Assembly (NCBI GenBank): GCA_039707465.1
Contig: CM077645.1
Location: 160,973,503-161,037,502 of the forward strand
Length of the DNA: 64,000 nt
Direction: 5' to 3'
DNA from: Rhabdophis nuchalis
Lineage: Eukaryota > Chordata > Lepidosauria > Squamata > Natricidae
Made by a program: the position numbers and the translations under genes
Notes under the pieces: model-generated
What the model saw: only the letters and a program-made list of their open reading frames with translations
Databases searched by the model: none
Told to the model about the DNA's origin: nothing
Part shown: in pieces, positions 34,903 to 45,415 of the stretch
Layout of the letters: each line of letters opens with the position of its first letter
How positions within the stretch are numbered: position 1 is the stretch's first letter

Positions 34903-36561
34903 AAATGTAATTTTATATAACATTTAAATGAGATATTTGAAAAATGGAACCAGAACTTTTTCGGATATAATTTTACTATGATGCTTCTCCTCAAACCTTT
35001 TATATTTTAAATATTCCTTTTAACTGTCTTTTCTTCAAAAGGCAACTTATAAATGCTTTAAGAAATAAAGGAAGAAACACAACATTATAAAAAAAGATTC
35101 CCCCTCCTTTTTTCCATCTTCCATCCATCCCACCATATTTGTTTCTAAGAGTTTGACATCCCATTTTGGGGTTACAGATGGGGTAAGTGATAGGATGACA
35201 TGTGTTCTGTAAGAAAATGCCATTCCATTACTGGATGATCACAATATAACTCTAGGTAAATATAATCAAGTAAGGTCAGGAATTATAGCTAGATTACTCT
35301 TTTAATATACCAGTTTGGAAGAAGTATATACATGTATTCAGACTAAACAAATGTAGAAAATCATAGCAAATAGTATTGCATTAATCACTGTGCAACTGTT
35401 ACCACACCAAAAAAAATCAAAGCAAAAATAGCTGTCAAAGCATACATTGAATCAATTTCGAATTGAACAGAAAATTATTTCCCATTTCCAACAGTGCTCA
35501 CTTGAAGTGATCTTAAACCTCTGGAAAAGAATTCCCCAATTTCAGAAATTCTGAAGTCTAATTACAAGTAATTATAGCTTTTCATTTGCAACATGATGAA
35601 ATAATTTGATTCTTTTTACAAGAGGTCTGGCTTAGCTCAAAACAGACAAGTTCCTCTGCTACGAGTTAGTACACAAAGACAATAAAGATCCTTCTTGCAA
35701 GAAAATCAAGCATACATGCTGGCCATAAATCATAAAATTCAGGATTCCAGCAAAGAAAAAAAAAGTGCCATTCATTTCCATAGCACATGAGTGAAATAAA
35801 ATAAACAGAGCACTGATGTTCTTGGCTTTCAAATAGAAGCTGTGAAAGATTGAAATAAGAAAAATAAAACAAGCACCATAACAATTACCTTAACAAAAAA
35901 TCTCTTTTAATGAGAAAAAAGAGCAAATGGAGTAAAAACAATTCATGATAGAAAACCAAACCCAACCTACACTAAGATAAGTTAAAACTAAATATTATTT
36001 TAAAGCTGTTTTATCATTGCATGTTGCCTTTAATTTTTCCCCTTTCAAAAAAAAAACCCTTTTAGTACATAAAAATAAATTGTAATCAGATATATTATAA
36101 CTTTAAGACTGACTTGCAATCGCTCCAAATTAAAACCTTAAAACCCAAGATAGACAATGTGGGGAAAAACCAATTGAGATCATAGTACCGCATTATATGG
36201 TGCTATAATAGCCAACGACAAAACAGAATAATATATGAACTGCCATTTGATCATCACTGAATGTACCCAGTTACATTGATTAAAATGTTTGGATGTAGAT
36301 GTGGACCCACGAAAATGCATATCTAACTACTCCAATAATATTCTCAGCATCCAACCTAGGACAGGATGTGCCTTTCCATTACCTCTCAGCAGGGATAAGA
36401 ATTTGCATTCGCATACAAGCAATTGTCACTCTTTCTGGATCAGAAAGCAAAATCTCTACCCACGACTATCAGTAGGATAAATGCTTATGTACCAACAGAA
36501 ACAGCAGCCTGACTCTGTTCTAACAATCTAACAATATAACATACATGCCATCATATTAACC
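34903..36561. other. Unannotated AT-rich sequence
   Basis: No gene, long array or complete transposon recognised. Confidence 0.5.
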
Positions 36562-37852
36562 TATCGTATTTTTTGGAGTATAAGATGCACCGGTGTATAA
36601 GATGCACAAGGTTTTGAAGAGGCAAATTACAAAAAAAAAGTAGGTATGTAGATAGAGGGATAGAGAGGGATAGAAAGAAAGAGAAATACAGTAGGTAGGT
36701 GGGTAGGTAGGTAGATAAAGGTATAGAAAGAGAGAGAAATAGAGAAATACAGTAGGTAGGTAGGGAGAGAGTGTGTATGTGTAGGTAGGTAGGTAGGTAG
36801 GTAGGTAGAGAGAGACATAGAAAGAGAGAGAAATACAGTAAGGAGGGAAGGAGGGAGAGAGTGTAGATAGGTAGGTAGAGGGCTAGAGAGAAATAGAGAG
36901 AGAAATACAGTATATAGGTAAGGAGAGAGAGAGTGTGTGTGTGTAGGTAGGTAGATAAAGGAATAGAGAGAAAGAGAGAATAGAGAGAGAGAAATACAGC
37001 AGATAGGTAGGGAAAGAGAGGGTAGGTAGGTAGATATGGAATAGAGAGAGAGAGAAATAGAGAGAGATAAGAGAAATACAGTAGGGAGGGAGGGAGAGAG
37101 TGTGAGGGTAGGTAGATAGGTAGAAGGATACAGAGAAAGAGAGAGAGAAATACAGTAGGTAGGTAGGGGGAAAGAGAGTGTGTATAGGTAGGTAGGTAGG
37201 TAGGTAGGTAGGTAGGTAGGTAGGTAGGTAGGTAGAAGGATAGAGAGAAATAAAGAGAACTACAGTAGGTAGGTAGAGAGAGAAAGAGTAGGTAGGTAGG
37301 TTTTTATCCATGTCCTGAAGAAGGAAATCGCTGACAAACCTTAGGATTTTATTTCTCCTGGCACAGAAACAGTTAAAGAGCCTTCCATAAAAGCTTTCTG
37401 AAAGTGTTTTTGCGCTCTGCAAACCTCCCCAAAACTGCTAGTTTCTCCGCAAAAACTGGCCATTTTTCTTCAAATATAAAGCATGACTAGCCTTGTGGGG
37501 GCTTGCAGAGTGCTCCTGGGAGGGGTGGGGTCAACAATTAGCAAAATAATGGCCCGTTTATCACGGAAATGGGCCATTTGTGTGTCAAATAAATTGCATG
37601 CATAGCCCTATGGAGGCATAGAGTGCTGCTGGGGGCTAGGGGGGCAAAAAATGGCCTGATTTAGGCTAATTTCTGCCCTCCCCAGCCCCCAGGAGCTCTC
37701 TGGAAGCCTCCATAAGGCTACACACAGTCATTTTGGTGAAGTGGCGGGGTTTCAAAAGGCACAAAATGCTATATTCGATGTATAAGACGCACCCAGATTT
37801 TCAGCCTCTTTTTAGAGGAAAAAAGGTGTGTCTTATACTCCAAAAGTGTCGT
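36562..37852 (+). mobile_element. Non-autonomous TIR element, about 1.29 kb, with large GGTA/GA array
   Basis: The left end, TATCGTATTTTTTGGAGTAT, then AAGATGCACCGGTGTATAAG, and the right end, TCTTATACTCCAAAAGTGTC, form degenerate inverted repeats. From AAGGTTTTGAAGAGGCAAAT and from GAAGGAAATCGCTGACAA onward it matches 18948-19737, including GGAGGCATAGAGTGCTGCTG, CCCCCAGGAGCTCTCTGG and TTCAGCCTCTTTTTAGAGG. The extra 500 bp is almost all array. The 179-codon serine/tyrosine/leucine/proline frame on the minus strand is the array translated and not a protein gene. Confidence 0.88.
36640..37310. repeat. Higher-order GGTA / GA / AGAAATACAGTA array
   Basis: About 670 bp of GGTA runs (longest at about 37190-37233) alternating with GAGA-rich segments and AGAGAAATACAGTAGGTAGG-like units, spaced roughly 70-110 bp. 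This higher-order structure is shared with the shorter array at 19022-19206. Confidence 0.93.
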
Positions 37853-39504
37853 TGGAGGAAGAGGCGTGGCTTCAAGAAAATCAATCCAGTCCAGAGGGCA
37901 GTTAGGCAGAATTAACCATTGTTGGACTCTCCAAGCAGCACACAGGAGAAAATATGGTACTTTAGGCATGCCCATTTTTGCAAACAGCAACAAAAGAAAT
38001 AAGAATGGTAACACTCAGTATAATGATGAACTAATATACCTACTCTGTACTACTAGATGCTAAGAGAGAAAAAGATACAATGCAATTATATCTCATTCAT
38101 GATGTCTTTATCAAACTCTGTTAGGCAATTTGTAGTCCATGTGCAGGATCAAAGGAATCACCCTGTGGCAACATTTCAAAATTAGCTTCTGTTATTTATT
38201 TTTTTAAACAAACCTTAAAACTTTAAGAAATTTAATTTGAGGCAATATGAACTTTATTAAGAAATTCTGACTATATCTGAAATGTAGACTTATAGTTTGG
38301 TGGCCATACCAAGCCTCATCCTAACTAAGGTTCAGGCTGATCTTGGATTAACTTTATCAGCTACTCATTCTTAATAGTTCAGTGATTTAGAAATAAGAAA
38401 AATTATCCCACAAACTCTAGAACCCAAACTAATGTCAAGAATCTAACTTTGTGGAGGAATATCATCAGTGCACAATAAAATGTGAAACACCTTCACAATC
38501 CATAGAACTTGGCCATCTAAAACATTGTTTTATTTTAATCGTCCTTTGCCTAGTATCTATCAATTCTGTTGGGACTACAATTCCTACAATTCTTGGTCAC
38601 CAGCCAAATTTGCCTGGAATATGGGCATTGGAATGTTAGGTGGCCCATGCATTGTTACTGTCCTCCTGGTTGCTTTTCATTTACTCTTGGCATCCAACGT
38701 AGATACTTACGTTGTGTCATTGTTTTTACTGCTTTAAATAGGTTGTGAGCTGCCCACAGACACACCTGCAAGATGGGTAGCCATATGAACTGATTTAATT
38801 AATTAATAATAAATAAAAAAGAGAGTTGCAGTCCAAACACATTTGAAGCATCCCAAATTGGAGAAAGTGTTTTACTTCACACCCTGCATTAACTAAAAAT
38901 AAGTACTCTTTTAAAAAAACTAAGACGGTATTATGGCATTAAGAAAAATGACTGGCTATCTTCCATAGAAACAGAAAACATTCAACTTTGTTCAAGAAAA
39001 AGAGAGGCAACTAATTAATTTATAAGTAACTTGGACAATTCTACAGTCCAATTAATAGAACTGCTATAGATATTTTGCCTACTTAATGGTTCCAGTACTA
39101 TTTGATACTACTACTTTAATGGTTTCACATACAGGAATTGAATAGTCCACTTGAGTAAACTTGCTGAAAATTTTAACATACCTTATGAAATCTAGTTGTA
39201 TCTTGATGGAGAAAGCATATTCACCATTGGCTTTGAGACAGCAATAACATATTTGTCTCAAATTTTATTTTAACTCTGAGAATATGCTTATGAATAATGG
39301 CTAGTTTCTTAATTAAGGCAATAACCAACAATTTATAACAACAATTTTATATTCACACTTTGTAAAGTCAGTATTTGTTTTTTCAGAAGCTTACTTCTTA
39401 CCAGTTAGTAGTAAGGATTTACTAGTTAATCAGACTTTGTGAATACAGTGAATGAAAGATTAGCACTTCATAGAAAAGATTAGGACAAATCTCATAGGAC
39501 AAAA

Positions 39505-39507
<3 letters not shown>
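37853..39507. other. Mostly unannotated sequence with one LINE-like tail
   Basis: No gene. At about 38524-38640 GTTGGGACTACAATTCCTAC resembles a decayed foldback repeat. At about 38735-38815 GGTTGTGAGCTGCCCACAGA, then AGATGGGTAGCCATATGAAC and AATA-rich sequence, resembles a LINE 3' end. Both are too diverged for firm borders. Confidence 0.45.
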
Positions 39508-39567
<60 letters not shown>

Positions 39568-39605
39568 CCCCCCCCTCCGCATGTGTAACTTGTGTGGGGG
39601 GGGGG
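39508..39605. repeat. (TC)n array with C11 and G10 tracts
   Basis: About 57 bases of TC repeat (39508-39564) end in C11 (39565-39575). Twenty bases later is G10 (39596-39605). The C and G tracts can pair as a stem, and the purine/pyrimidine-biased array could adopt triplex or i-motif/G4 structures. Structure is inferred from sequence only. Confidence 0.95.
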
Positions 39606-40250
39606 CGTCTTACCTCCCTCTTCTGAGATAGCTAAAAATAGTTCCAGGAACAATTAACCAAAAAAGGATAGCAGGAAGGTTGATTTCAGTCAAATCTGAG
39701 GCCACACTCACCTGCATCTAGGTTGCCATGTCTACATCTATGTTGCTTACAGGGCACTTTCTCATTACACTTGGGGGGACCTAATACTCATTAGCAAAAG
39801 CTCAGTATAAAAGGGAAGGAGAGTTTCTAAACGAAGAGGTGATGGAGCTTACAGTTTTAGTTACAGTAATTCATTCTGTCAGTCCATGTAAGAAAGTCCA
39901 TGCAGAAAAAAGCAGGAGGAAAATATATGGAAACTAGTAAGACAGCAAGCGTCTGACACTGAAACAAATCCATTTTTTGAACTTAATATTTCAATGCACA
40001 GGCAGAGATGGAAAGGATGGTGAGGATGATGGAAAATGTACCTTCTGCCTAAGGTTGCAAAAGTCTATAGATCCATCCAAAAGGGAATGTGTAGTTTTGT
40101 GTTGTTCTTCACATTTGCCAGTATAGCTTGGTTGATTGTCATATTTCTGTGAATGTACCCTCATATCTTGTAGTCTTCTGACTTCGTATGACGACAATGC
40201 TGATCTAACTTCTCTTTCTACTACTAGAAGTTTGTGGAAATAGAGAATAT

Positions 40251-40407
40251 TTTGATCCTGAGCGGCTCAAGATTTATTCATCCTTCCATGGTCACTAAAA
40301 TGAGGACCCAGATTGTTAGGAGCAATATGCTAATTCTGTAAACTGCTCAGACATTGCTATAAAGCACTATGGAGTAGTATGTAAGTGCTACCACTCTGTT
40401 GCTATTT
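40251..40407 (+). mobile_element. tRNA-derived SINE (family 2), 5'-truncated, plus strand
   Basis: It lacks the tRNA head and begins near TTTGATCCTGAGCGGCTCAA. The body has AAAATGAGGACCCAGATTGT, GAGCAATATGCTAATTCTGT and AAACTGCTCAGA, and the end reads GTAAGTGCTACCACTCTGTT. It matches 60663-60825. Confidence 0.75.
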
Positions 40408-41105
40408 CTTCTAAACTGGCTTAAATGTTGGCATCTCTACTATATAATATTTCAGCATATTCTTTCCATTTTTGTTTTATCTTTAAATCAGCTATTATCT
40501 GTCCATTGAAATCCTTTATCATATCTAAGATTGCAGCTTTCTCCTGAGTTCATAGATTTTCTGGAAGTTTTGGGGCTTTTTTCATGCAAGTTTCCATCTT
40601 CAATGTCTTTTACATCTTTTGCCAAAATAGTACTTCTTTCTTCTAACAGTTCTGTAAAACTCAGTCTTTCTCTCTACCAAGACAAAGTATAGGGGGTGAA
40701 TTTTAACATCTTCCAAACAAATTATTTTCTTCTAACCCCTGCAGCCCCTCAGACATACTCAAAATCTGTTCTGAAGGTTTGGATGTTGAAGGGAACAAGT
40801 TGGCAGCCTCAGGGGGAGAGAGGCAACTGCCTACTCACATTCCAACAACAGAGTTTCTACTAGCAAAAGCAAAACTGACCTCATCCAAAACTGAATGGAA
40901 AGCATATTTTTTGATCTACAGAAAGCTGCCTAATACAGATTTATAAAACTGATTCATCTAATTCAATGTGGTTTACAATGAGCAAAAGCAACATTTGAGA
41001 ATATCATCAGGTTCTTCACAGTCCTACCAGGAAGGCAATCTCCACATTTTGCACAATGGTCTTTGCATCAATTCTTAGCCTCACCTCCTCTTGTGCTCTA
41101 TTCTA

Positions 41106-41505
41106 TATAGTAGTCCCAACTTAATGACTGTCCCGTTAAACAACTGTCATAAAAGTTATGACAATGCTTTGAATACTTGAAAAAGTATGGTAACTTGGTG
41201 ATAGATCCTGACACTTATGACCTATGCATCATCTCCAGAGGCACATATTCATGATACAGATAGCTCACAACAGGCAAATGTTTATGAGCATCATAGTCTC
41301 CTGCGCTCATATGCATGCTTCCAACAAGAAGAGTCAATGGAGAAGCCAGCAGTAAAATCACAATCCTATTATGTCTCCTTTAACAGCTGCAGAGGATTTA
41401 CTTAATGAGGTTATAAGTCCATTGTCACTAGGAGCCCCATTTAACAACTGCTCTTCTTAGCAACAGAATTGCTAGGATCAATTGTGGTTGTGAGGATTAG
41501 CTGTA
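41106..41505 (-). mobile_element. 400-bp TIR element (GTAGTCC family), diverged copy
   Basis: The ends TATAGTAGTCCCAACTTAAT and GTGAGGATTAGCTGTA are inverted. The interior, read on the minus strand, parallels 60093-60491: TTATGACC, CATAAGTG and TTGCTAAG-like phrases and a TGATCCTAGCAATTCTG segment. It is clearly older than the 60093 copy. TA-type flanks suggest a Tc1/mariner-like origin, which is inference. Confidence 0.65.
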
Positions 41506-41550
41506 ATTAATTGAGAAGTATGTTTGTTGGGGAAGAACCAAAATCATCTT

Positions 41551-41745
41551 GAACAGAACAGAACAGAACAGAATAGAATAGAACAGAATTCTTTATTGGC
41601 CAAGTGTGATTGGACAAACAAGGAATTTGTCTTTGGTGTATATGCTCTCAGTGTACATAAAAAGACAAGATACGTTAATCAAGAATCATTATTTAGCAAA
41701 GCATGCATTTCAAATGAAGCATAAACAGTAACACTGATCCCATAG
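41551..41745 (-). mobile_element. LINE 3' end with (AGAAC/AGAAT)n tail, minus strand
   Basis: A pentanucleotide tail (41551-41589) is followed by TTCTTTATTGGCCAAGTGTG, then ATTGGACAAACAAGGAATTT and CTCAGTGTACATAAAAAGAC. On the minus strand this ends GGCCAATAAAGAATTCTGTT, parallel to TGACAATAAAGATTATTATT in the copy at 44535. This looks like a CR1-group or Rex1-like LINE 3' UTR, but the clade is not certain. Confidence 0.65.
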
Positions 41746-42591
41746 AATAAGAGCATCCATAAGGCATATATAAAATTGAAAGTTTAGTTTATGTATCACA
41801 CAACTGTGTCATTGATCAACTTTATCCCAAATCCTGCCAGAGAAAAAATAATCATCATCTTCATCTTGTGGCAGTTTAAAAACTTAAAATATTGAACTAT
41901 GACCTCAGCTAATCCACAAGGTTTATGCAAATAAATCTAAGGTGCCACATGGGACTGTTTTGTTCAAAAAAACCTAAAATGATTGTATAATCGAAAAGAA
42001 TGATAAAAGAGTCACTGGAAGCAATAATGTTTTATTATGCTTTTAATCATCATCAAATGAGTATTGTAAGGACACTGAAACTGTTTTATAGTTTTTTAAG
42101 TCCAAAATGACAATTCTGTAAAAATAATGCTAAAAAATATTTAAAGAACAGTGAACAAAACCAATATGTATGCAATCAAAGTCAAACAATTTTTCTTACC
42201 AAGAACACCATAAATGATATCCACTTATCTTTACGCTGGAGTTTCAATATTCATTTCTGAACTTTAAATCTCACTCTTCACTTGCAATCATCATTCCTAG
42301 GGTATCATACAGTACCAAACCATACAGAAAAGAGAATGAAACAGCCATATATAGCAGAAGATAGAATCCCAATAAAATCTCAGATCTTTGGAATAAATAG
42401 CCAAATGTTCCACAGACAGCATGTAATGGCTGTTACTATAGAGAGGTAGGATCAGCTCGTTTCCTAATCATACCATCGCTTCTCCTACTTCTGCTTCCAA
42501 GCAGAAGTAAACTGGATGGACAAATAATAGTCATAATTTTTAATCATAGTTAAACATTAAAAAGTAATTTGATATTAAGTCTTAGAAACAT
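41746..42591. other. Unannotated AT-rich sequence
   Basis: No gene or complete repeat recognised. Confidence 0.45.
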
Positions 42592-42951
42592 TATTTTGGT
42601 CTAGAGCAGGGGTTCCCAAACTTGGCAACTTTAAGACTTATGGACTTCAACTCCCAGAATTCTCTATGGCTCTATTCTCTATAGCTATGCTGGCTGGAGA
42701 ATTCTGGGAGTTGAAGTCCACAAGTCTTAAAGTTGCCAAGTTTGGGAACCCCTGGTCTAGAGGTTAAAGGACCAAACTAGGAGACCATGTGTTCTTAGTC
42801 CTGCCTTTGATACGAAAGCCAGTTGAGCAAACTTGGGCCGGTTACTCACTCTCAGTCTAACTCGCCTCAGCAAAGAAAATAGGCGGAGGAAAGTGTGTTG
42901 GATATATTCATTGCCTTGAGTTATTTATAAAATTAATAAAGTAGGGATAAC
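42592..42951 (+). mobile_element. tRNA-derived SINE split by a foldback insertion
   Basis: The SINE head, ATTTTGGTCTAGAG (42593-42606), is interrupted by the element at 42607-42754. It resumes in the duplicated GTCTAGAG and continues GTTAAAGGACCAAACTAGGA, TTCTTAGTCCTGCC (B-box-like), AAACTTGGGCCGGTTACTCA, and CTTGAGTTATTTATAAAATT. The insertion lies in the A-box region, so this copy cannot be transcribed from its internal promoter. Confidence 0.75.
42607..42754. mobile_element. hAT-like foldback element, 148 bp, perfect 8-bp TSD
   Basis: The arms CAGGGGTTCCCAAACTTGGC, then AACTTTAAGACTTATGGACT, and their complement ending GCCAAGTTTGGGAACCCCTG are almost perfect inverted repeats. The core shares CTTCAACTCCCAGAATTCT with 21103-21237. 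The perfect target duplication GTCTAGAG lies at 42599-42606 and 42755-42762. The loop has a short internal duplication, CTCTATGGCTCTATTCTCTA. Confidence 0.95.
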
Positions 42952-42975
42952 AAACAGGCAAACAAACAAATAAAT

Positions 42976-43011
42976 CAGTCAGTCAGTCAGTCAGTCAGTC
43001 AGTCAGTCAGT
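42976..43011. repeat. (CAGT)n microsatellite at a SINE 3' end
   Basis: Nine units of CAGT follow the A-rich tail region of the SINE. It probably grew from the SINE tail. Confidence 0.93.
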
Positions 43012-43242
43012 TTTCTTAATTTGCTTGTCTAGCAATGCAAGCAATTAGTTATTTCGTATATACCTTCTTTATTTCTAGTCCTCTGGTACAAGAGGACTAT
43101 TTTTTTTTATGTGGCACGAATGATAACTGCTAATACTATATTAAAATTGATAGGCTATATGTCAATTTCATCTGTCCCCTAACTTTGCATTATAGATTTA
43201 TTTATTTTTTTAAATTATAAAGTTGCCTCAGAAACAAACAAA

Positions 43243-43487
43243 AATAGCAATGGCAATAGCCCTTAGACTTACATTCCAACTCTCAATGCTTTACAGCCCT
43301 TTCTAAGTGATTTACAGAGCCAGCATATTGCCCCCAACTATTTGGGTGCTCATTTTACCAACCTCTGAAAGATGGAAGGCTGAGTCAACCTTGAGTCAGT
43401 GAGAATCAAACTGCCGAACTGCAGGCAGCCTGCAGGCAGCAGAATTAGTCTGCAGTACTGCATTCTATCCACTGCGCCATCACAGTT
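43243..43487 (-). mobile_element. tRNA-derived SINE (family 2), minus strand
   Basis: The minus strand begins AACTGTGATGGCGCAGTGGA, then TAGAATGCAGTACTGC, with a tRNA-like A box. It has a short internal duplication (GCAGGCAGCCTGCAGGCAGC) and continues through AAGGTTGACTCAGCCTTCCA and GGGGGCAATATGCTGGCTCT to GTCTAAGGGCTATTGCCATT. The layout is as at 34675-34902. Confidence 0.85.
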
Positions 43488-44533
43488 CTGATAATTTTGC
43501 ATGTGGCCATATAAATATACTGAGCTTGGCATTACTGAATGTCCTGTAGGCCTGAATTGTTTTTCCAAGATTAGCACTTTCAATTCACAGCAACACTTAA
43601 TAATAGTTGCTAGTCTGTGACTTGAAAAATTGATGGTACACAGGTGAAGCAGAGATTTACATGGTTGAGGAATATGGGAAGGTCAAAAGCTGCAAGGCAG
43701 TTGAATTAAAAGTCAGGCACATTTGAAAAATAAAAATCTCACCAAGAAAATACGCAACACAAAAGCAGACTGCAGTACATTATAGGCAGGCAGAATATTA
43801 AAGATTAAATCCATCCTACTGAAAATAAACCTGAGTAACTTAAACCAAACTGTTTTTGCTTAACAGATGTATTTGCCTATCAGACTATGTAATATACTGA
43901 TTTATTCAACCTGGGGTAACATACTGGCTCAGGAATTCTGGGAGTCGAAGCCTAAAGGAGCCATAGTTCTCTACTTTTGATAATAAAGGAAGAGACAATA
44001 TCTTCAACCCTAGCGACATTTTATCATATATGTTGAGAACACTAGTAACACTTCCTGTGCTTCCCATAAGTGATCTACTCTGCTGTTATGTACGCAATGA
44101 TCATAAGTTTGAAGAGTGGTAAGCAAGTGTGACATCTATGGAGTACTGCTGCTCAAAGTGACACTTGGTCAAGCAACAGAGCTACATTTAAGGAAATAGG
44201 AGGAAGCCATGAGACATTTTTTCTTCCCAACATACTATGGCAGATCTCTGCTTTCTTGCCTTAGCAACAGGAAACCAGTGATCTAGTTATCACTAGTCAC
44301 TGATCAGTTGACTGAAGGGAAAACTAGTCAGCAATCCATTCCTTGCAGGCCAGTGGAAAAGTGAGTGGGAAACTACACTTTTGTAGCAGTCTGTGATGAA
44401 GAAGTTTAATGGAGTAAATCCACCATAAAACCATAGTTAACTTTGAACTGTATATTAAATTCCTAAACCTCATTTGATAATGCCTAGTGCCTTGATAAAT
44501 CCTCATCATTCTGAACCACAGGCAGCTTAACCC

Positions 44534-44534
<1 letters not shown>
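43488..44534. other. Unannotated sequence
   Basis: No gene. GGAATTCTGGGAGTCGAAGC near 43932 is half of a decayed foldback repeat. Nothing else recognised. Confidence 0.5.

Positions 44535-44615
<81 letters not shown>
44535..44615. repeat. (AAT)27 microsatellite, LINE tail
   Basis: Eighty-one bases of perfect AAT repeat adjoining a minus-strand LINE 3' end. Confidence 0.97.
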
Positions 44616-44735
44616 CTTTATTGTCATTGTAATAATAAAATTACAATGAAATTGGTTTGAGTGCCAGGTGGAATACAGAAAGCAGTGACAGCCACAATAG
44701 GAATCTCTCTCCAGGCAAATGAAAAGGCCGACAAA
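44616..44735 (-). mobile_element. LINE 3' end, minus strand
   Basis: The minus strand reads CTTTCTGTATTCCACCTGGC, CAATTTCATTGTAATTTTAT, TACAATGACAATAAAG and then the ATT tail. The TGACAATAAAG box before a simple repeat is a recurring vertebrate LINE 3' end, and a sibling lies at 41551-41745. Next to it, at 44703-44768, a 28-bp segment (TTCAACTGTCATTTGTCGGC plus CA or CT) occurs twice in tandem. The boundary to the coding-like fragment upstream is about 44740-44780. Confidence 0.6.
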
Positions 44736-44779
44736 TGACAGTTGAAATAAAATGGCCGACAAATGACAGTTGAAAAGGA

Positions 44780-45211
44780 TCAATTGTACTTTGTCTTTTA
44801 TTATCCATTTCTTCAAATCTGTTTGGCATTTTAGGAGTTGGTGGAAGAGGAGCACGTCTCTTTTTCTTTTTTGTTTCTTGTTGCAATGAACTTTGAGGAA
44901 TCGCACTTGGCATTTTTTCTTCTCTCTCAGCTTTCCCAATAGAAAAGGATGGAATAACTGGTAGGGGTGGTGCTCTCCGCTTCTTCATTTCAATTCTTGC
45001 AGTTGCCCTTGTATATTCCCAAGAGATAATGATGGTGCCACCGTTACAGAACATAAACTTCGTGAAGAATCTGCGATCATTGTTTCATCAAGGCTTTGTT
45101 TATGATACAACCTAGTATCTAATGCTGCTCTCTCATTAGTTTCAACATATGCTTCTTTTTGGGTGAAAGTTTCAGTTTGAAGATTGGCACTGTGGTTAAT
45201 CAGCATATTAA
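44780..45211 (-). pseudogene. Coding-like fragment with two KKRRAP motifs, cordon-bleu-like
   Basis: The minus strand reads from about 45206 in one frame (NHSANLQTETFTQKEAYVET, HKQSLDETMIADSSRSLCSV, TVAPSLSLGNIQGQLQELK). It meets a TGA at 44985-44987 and continues in a second frame as EMKKRRAPPLPVIPSFSIGK and KKKKRRAPLPPTPKMPNRFE. A one-base frame change near 44988-44996 separates the two. Paired KKRRAP/proline motifs are characteristic of the actin-nucleator family COBL/COBLL1, where they bind SH3 partners. The resemblance is by motif only. No introns are visible. It lies directly 5' of, and on the same strand as, a LINE 3' end, so it may be a retrocopy made by template switching. Its far end is obscured by the insertion at 45220. 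Alternatives are a decayed real exon or chance. Confidence 0.5.
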
Positions 45212-45219
45212 GTTTAGAT

Positions 45220-45407
45220 CAGGGGTCTCCAACCCCTGCTCTGTGGAGCAGTACCAGTCCATGGCATGCCAGCAACTGGTCCACGCAAACAAGTAAAGCC
45301 CCATCCGCAAGATGTAGACAATACACAAAACCATGCCCCCTCTGGCCCATGGAAAATTTTTTCTCCATAGAACCAGTCCCTAGTGCCCAAAAGGTTGGAG
45401 GCCGCTG
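45220..45407. mobile_element. Non-autonomous hAT-like element, 188 bp
   Basis: The ends are CAGGGGTCTCCAACCCCTGC and AAGGTTGGAGGCCGCTG. Flanks GTTTAGAT (45212-45219) and GTTCAGAC (45408-45415) match at 6 of 8 positions. The interior has TCTGTGGAGCAGTACCAGTC, then CATGGCATGCC, and CCCATGGAAAATTTTTTCTC. It interrupts or bounds the KKRRAP fragment. Confidence 0.85.
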
Positions 45408-45415
45408 GTTCAGAC

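Noticed and set aside
36883..37422. 179-codon open frame rich in serine, tyrosine, leucine and proline (minus strand)
   Set aside because: It is the translation of the GGTA/GA array inside a TIR element, and the repeated STYLPTYLP phrases follow the DNA period.
43920..43960. Fragment GGAATTCTGGGAGTCGAAGC of the foldback family
   Set aside because: Only one arm is present and no termini or TSD can be defined, so it is not listed as a separate element.
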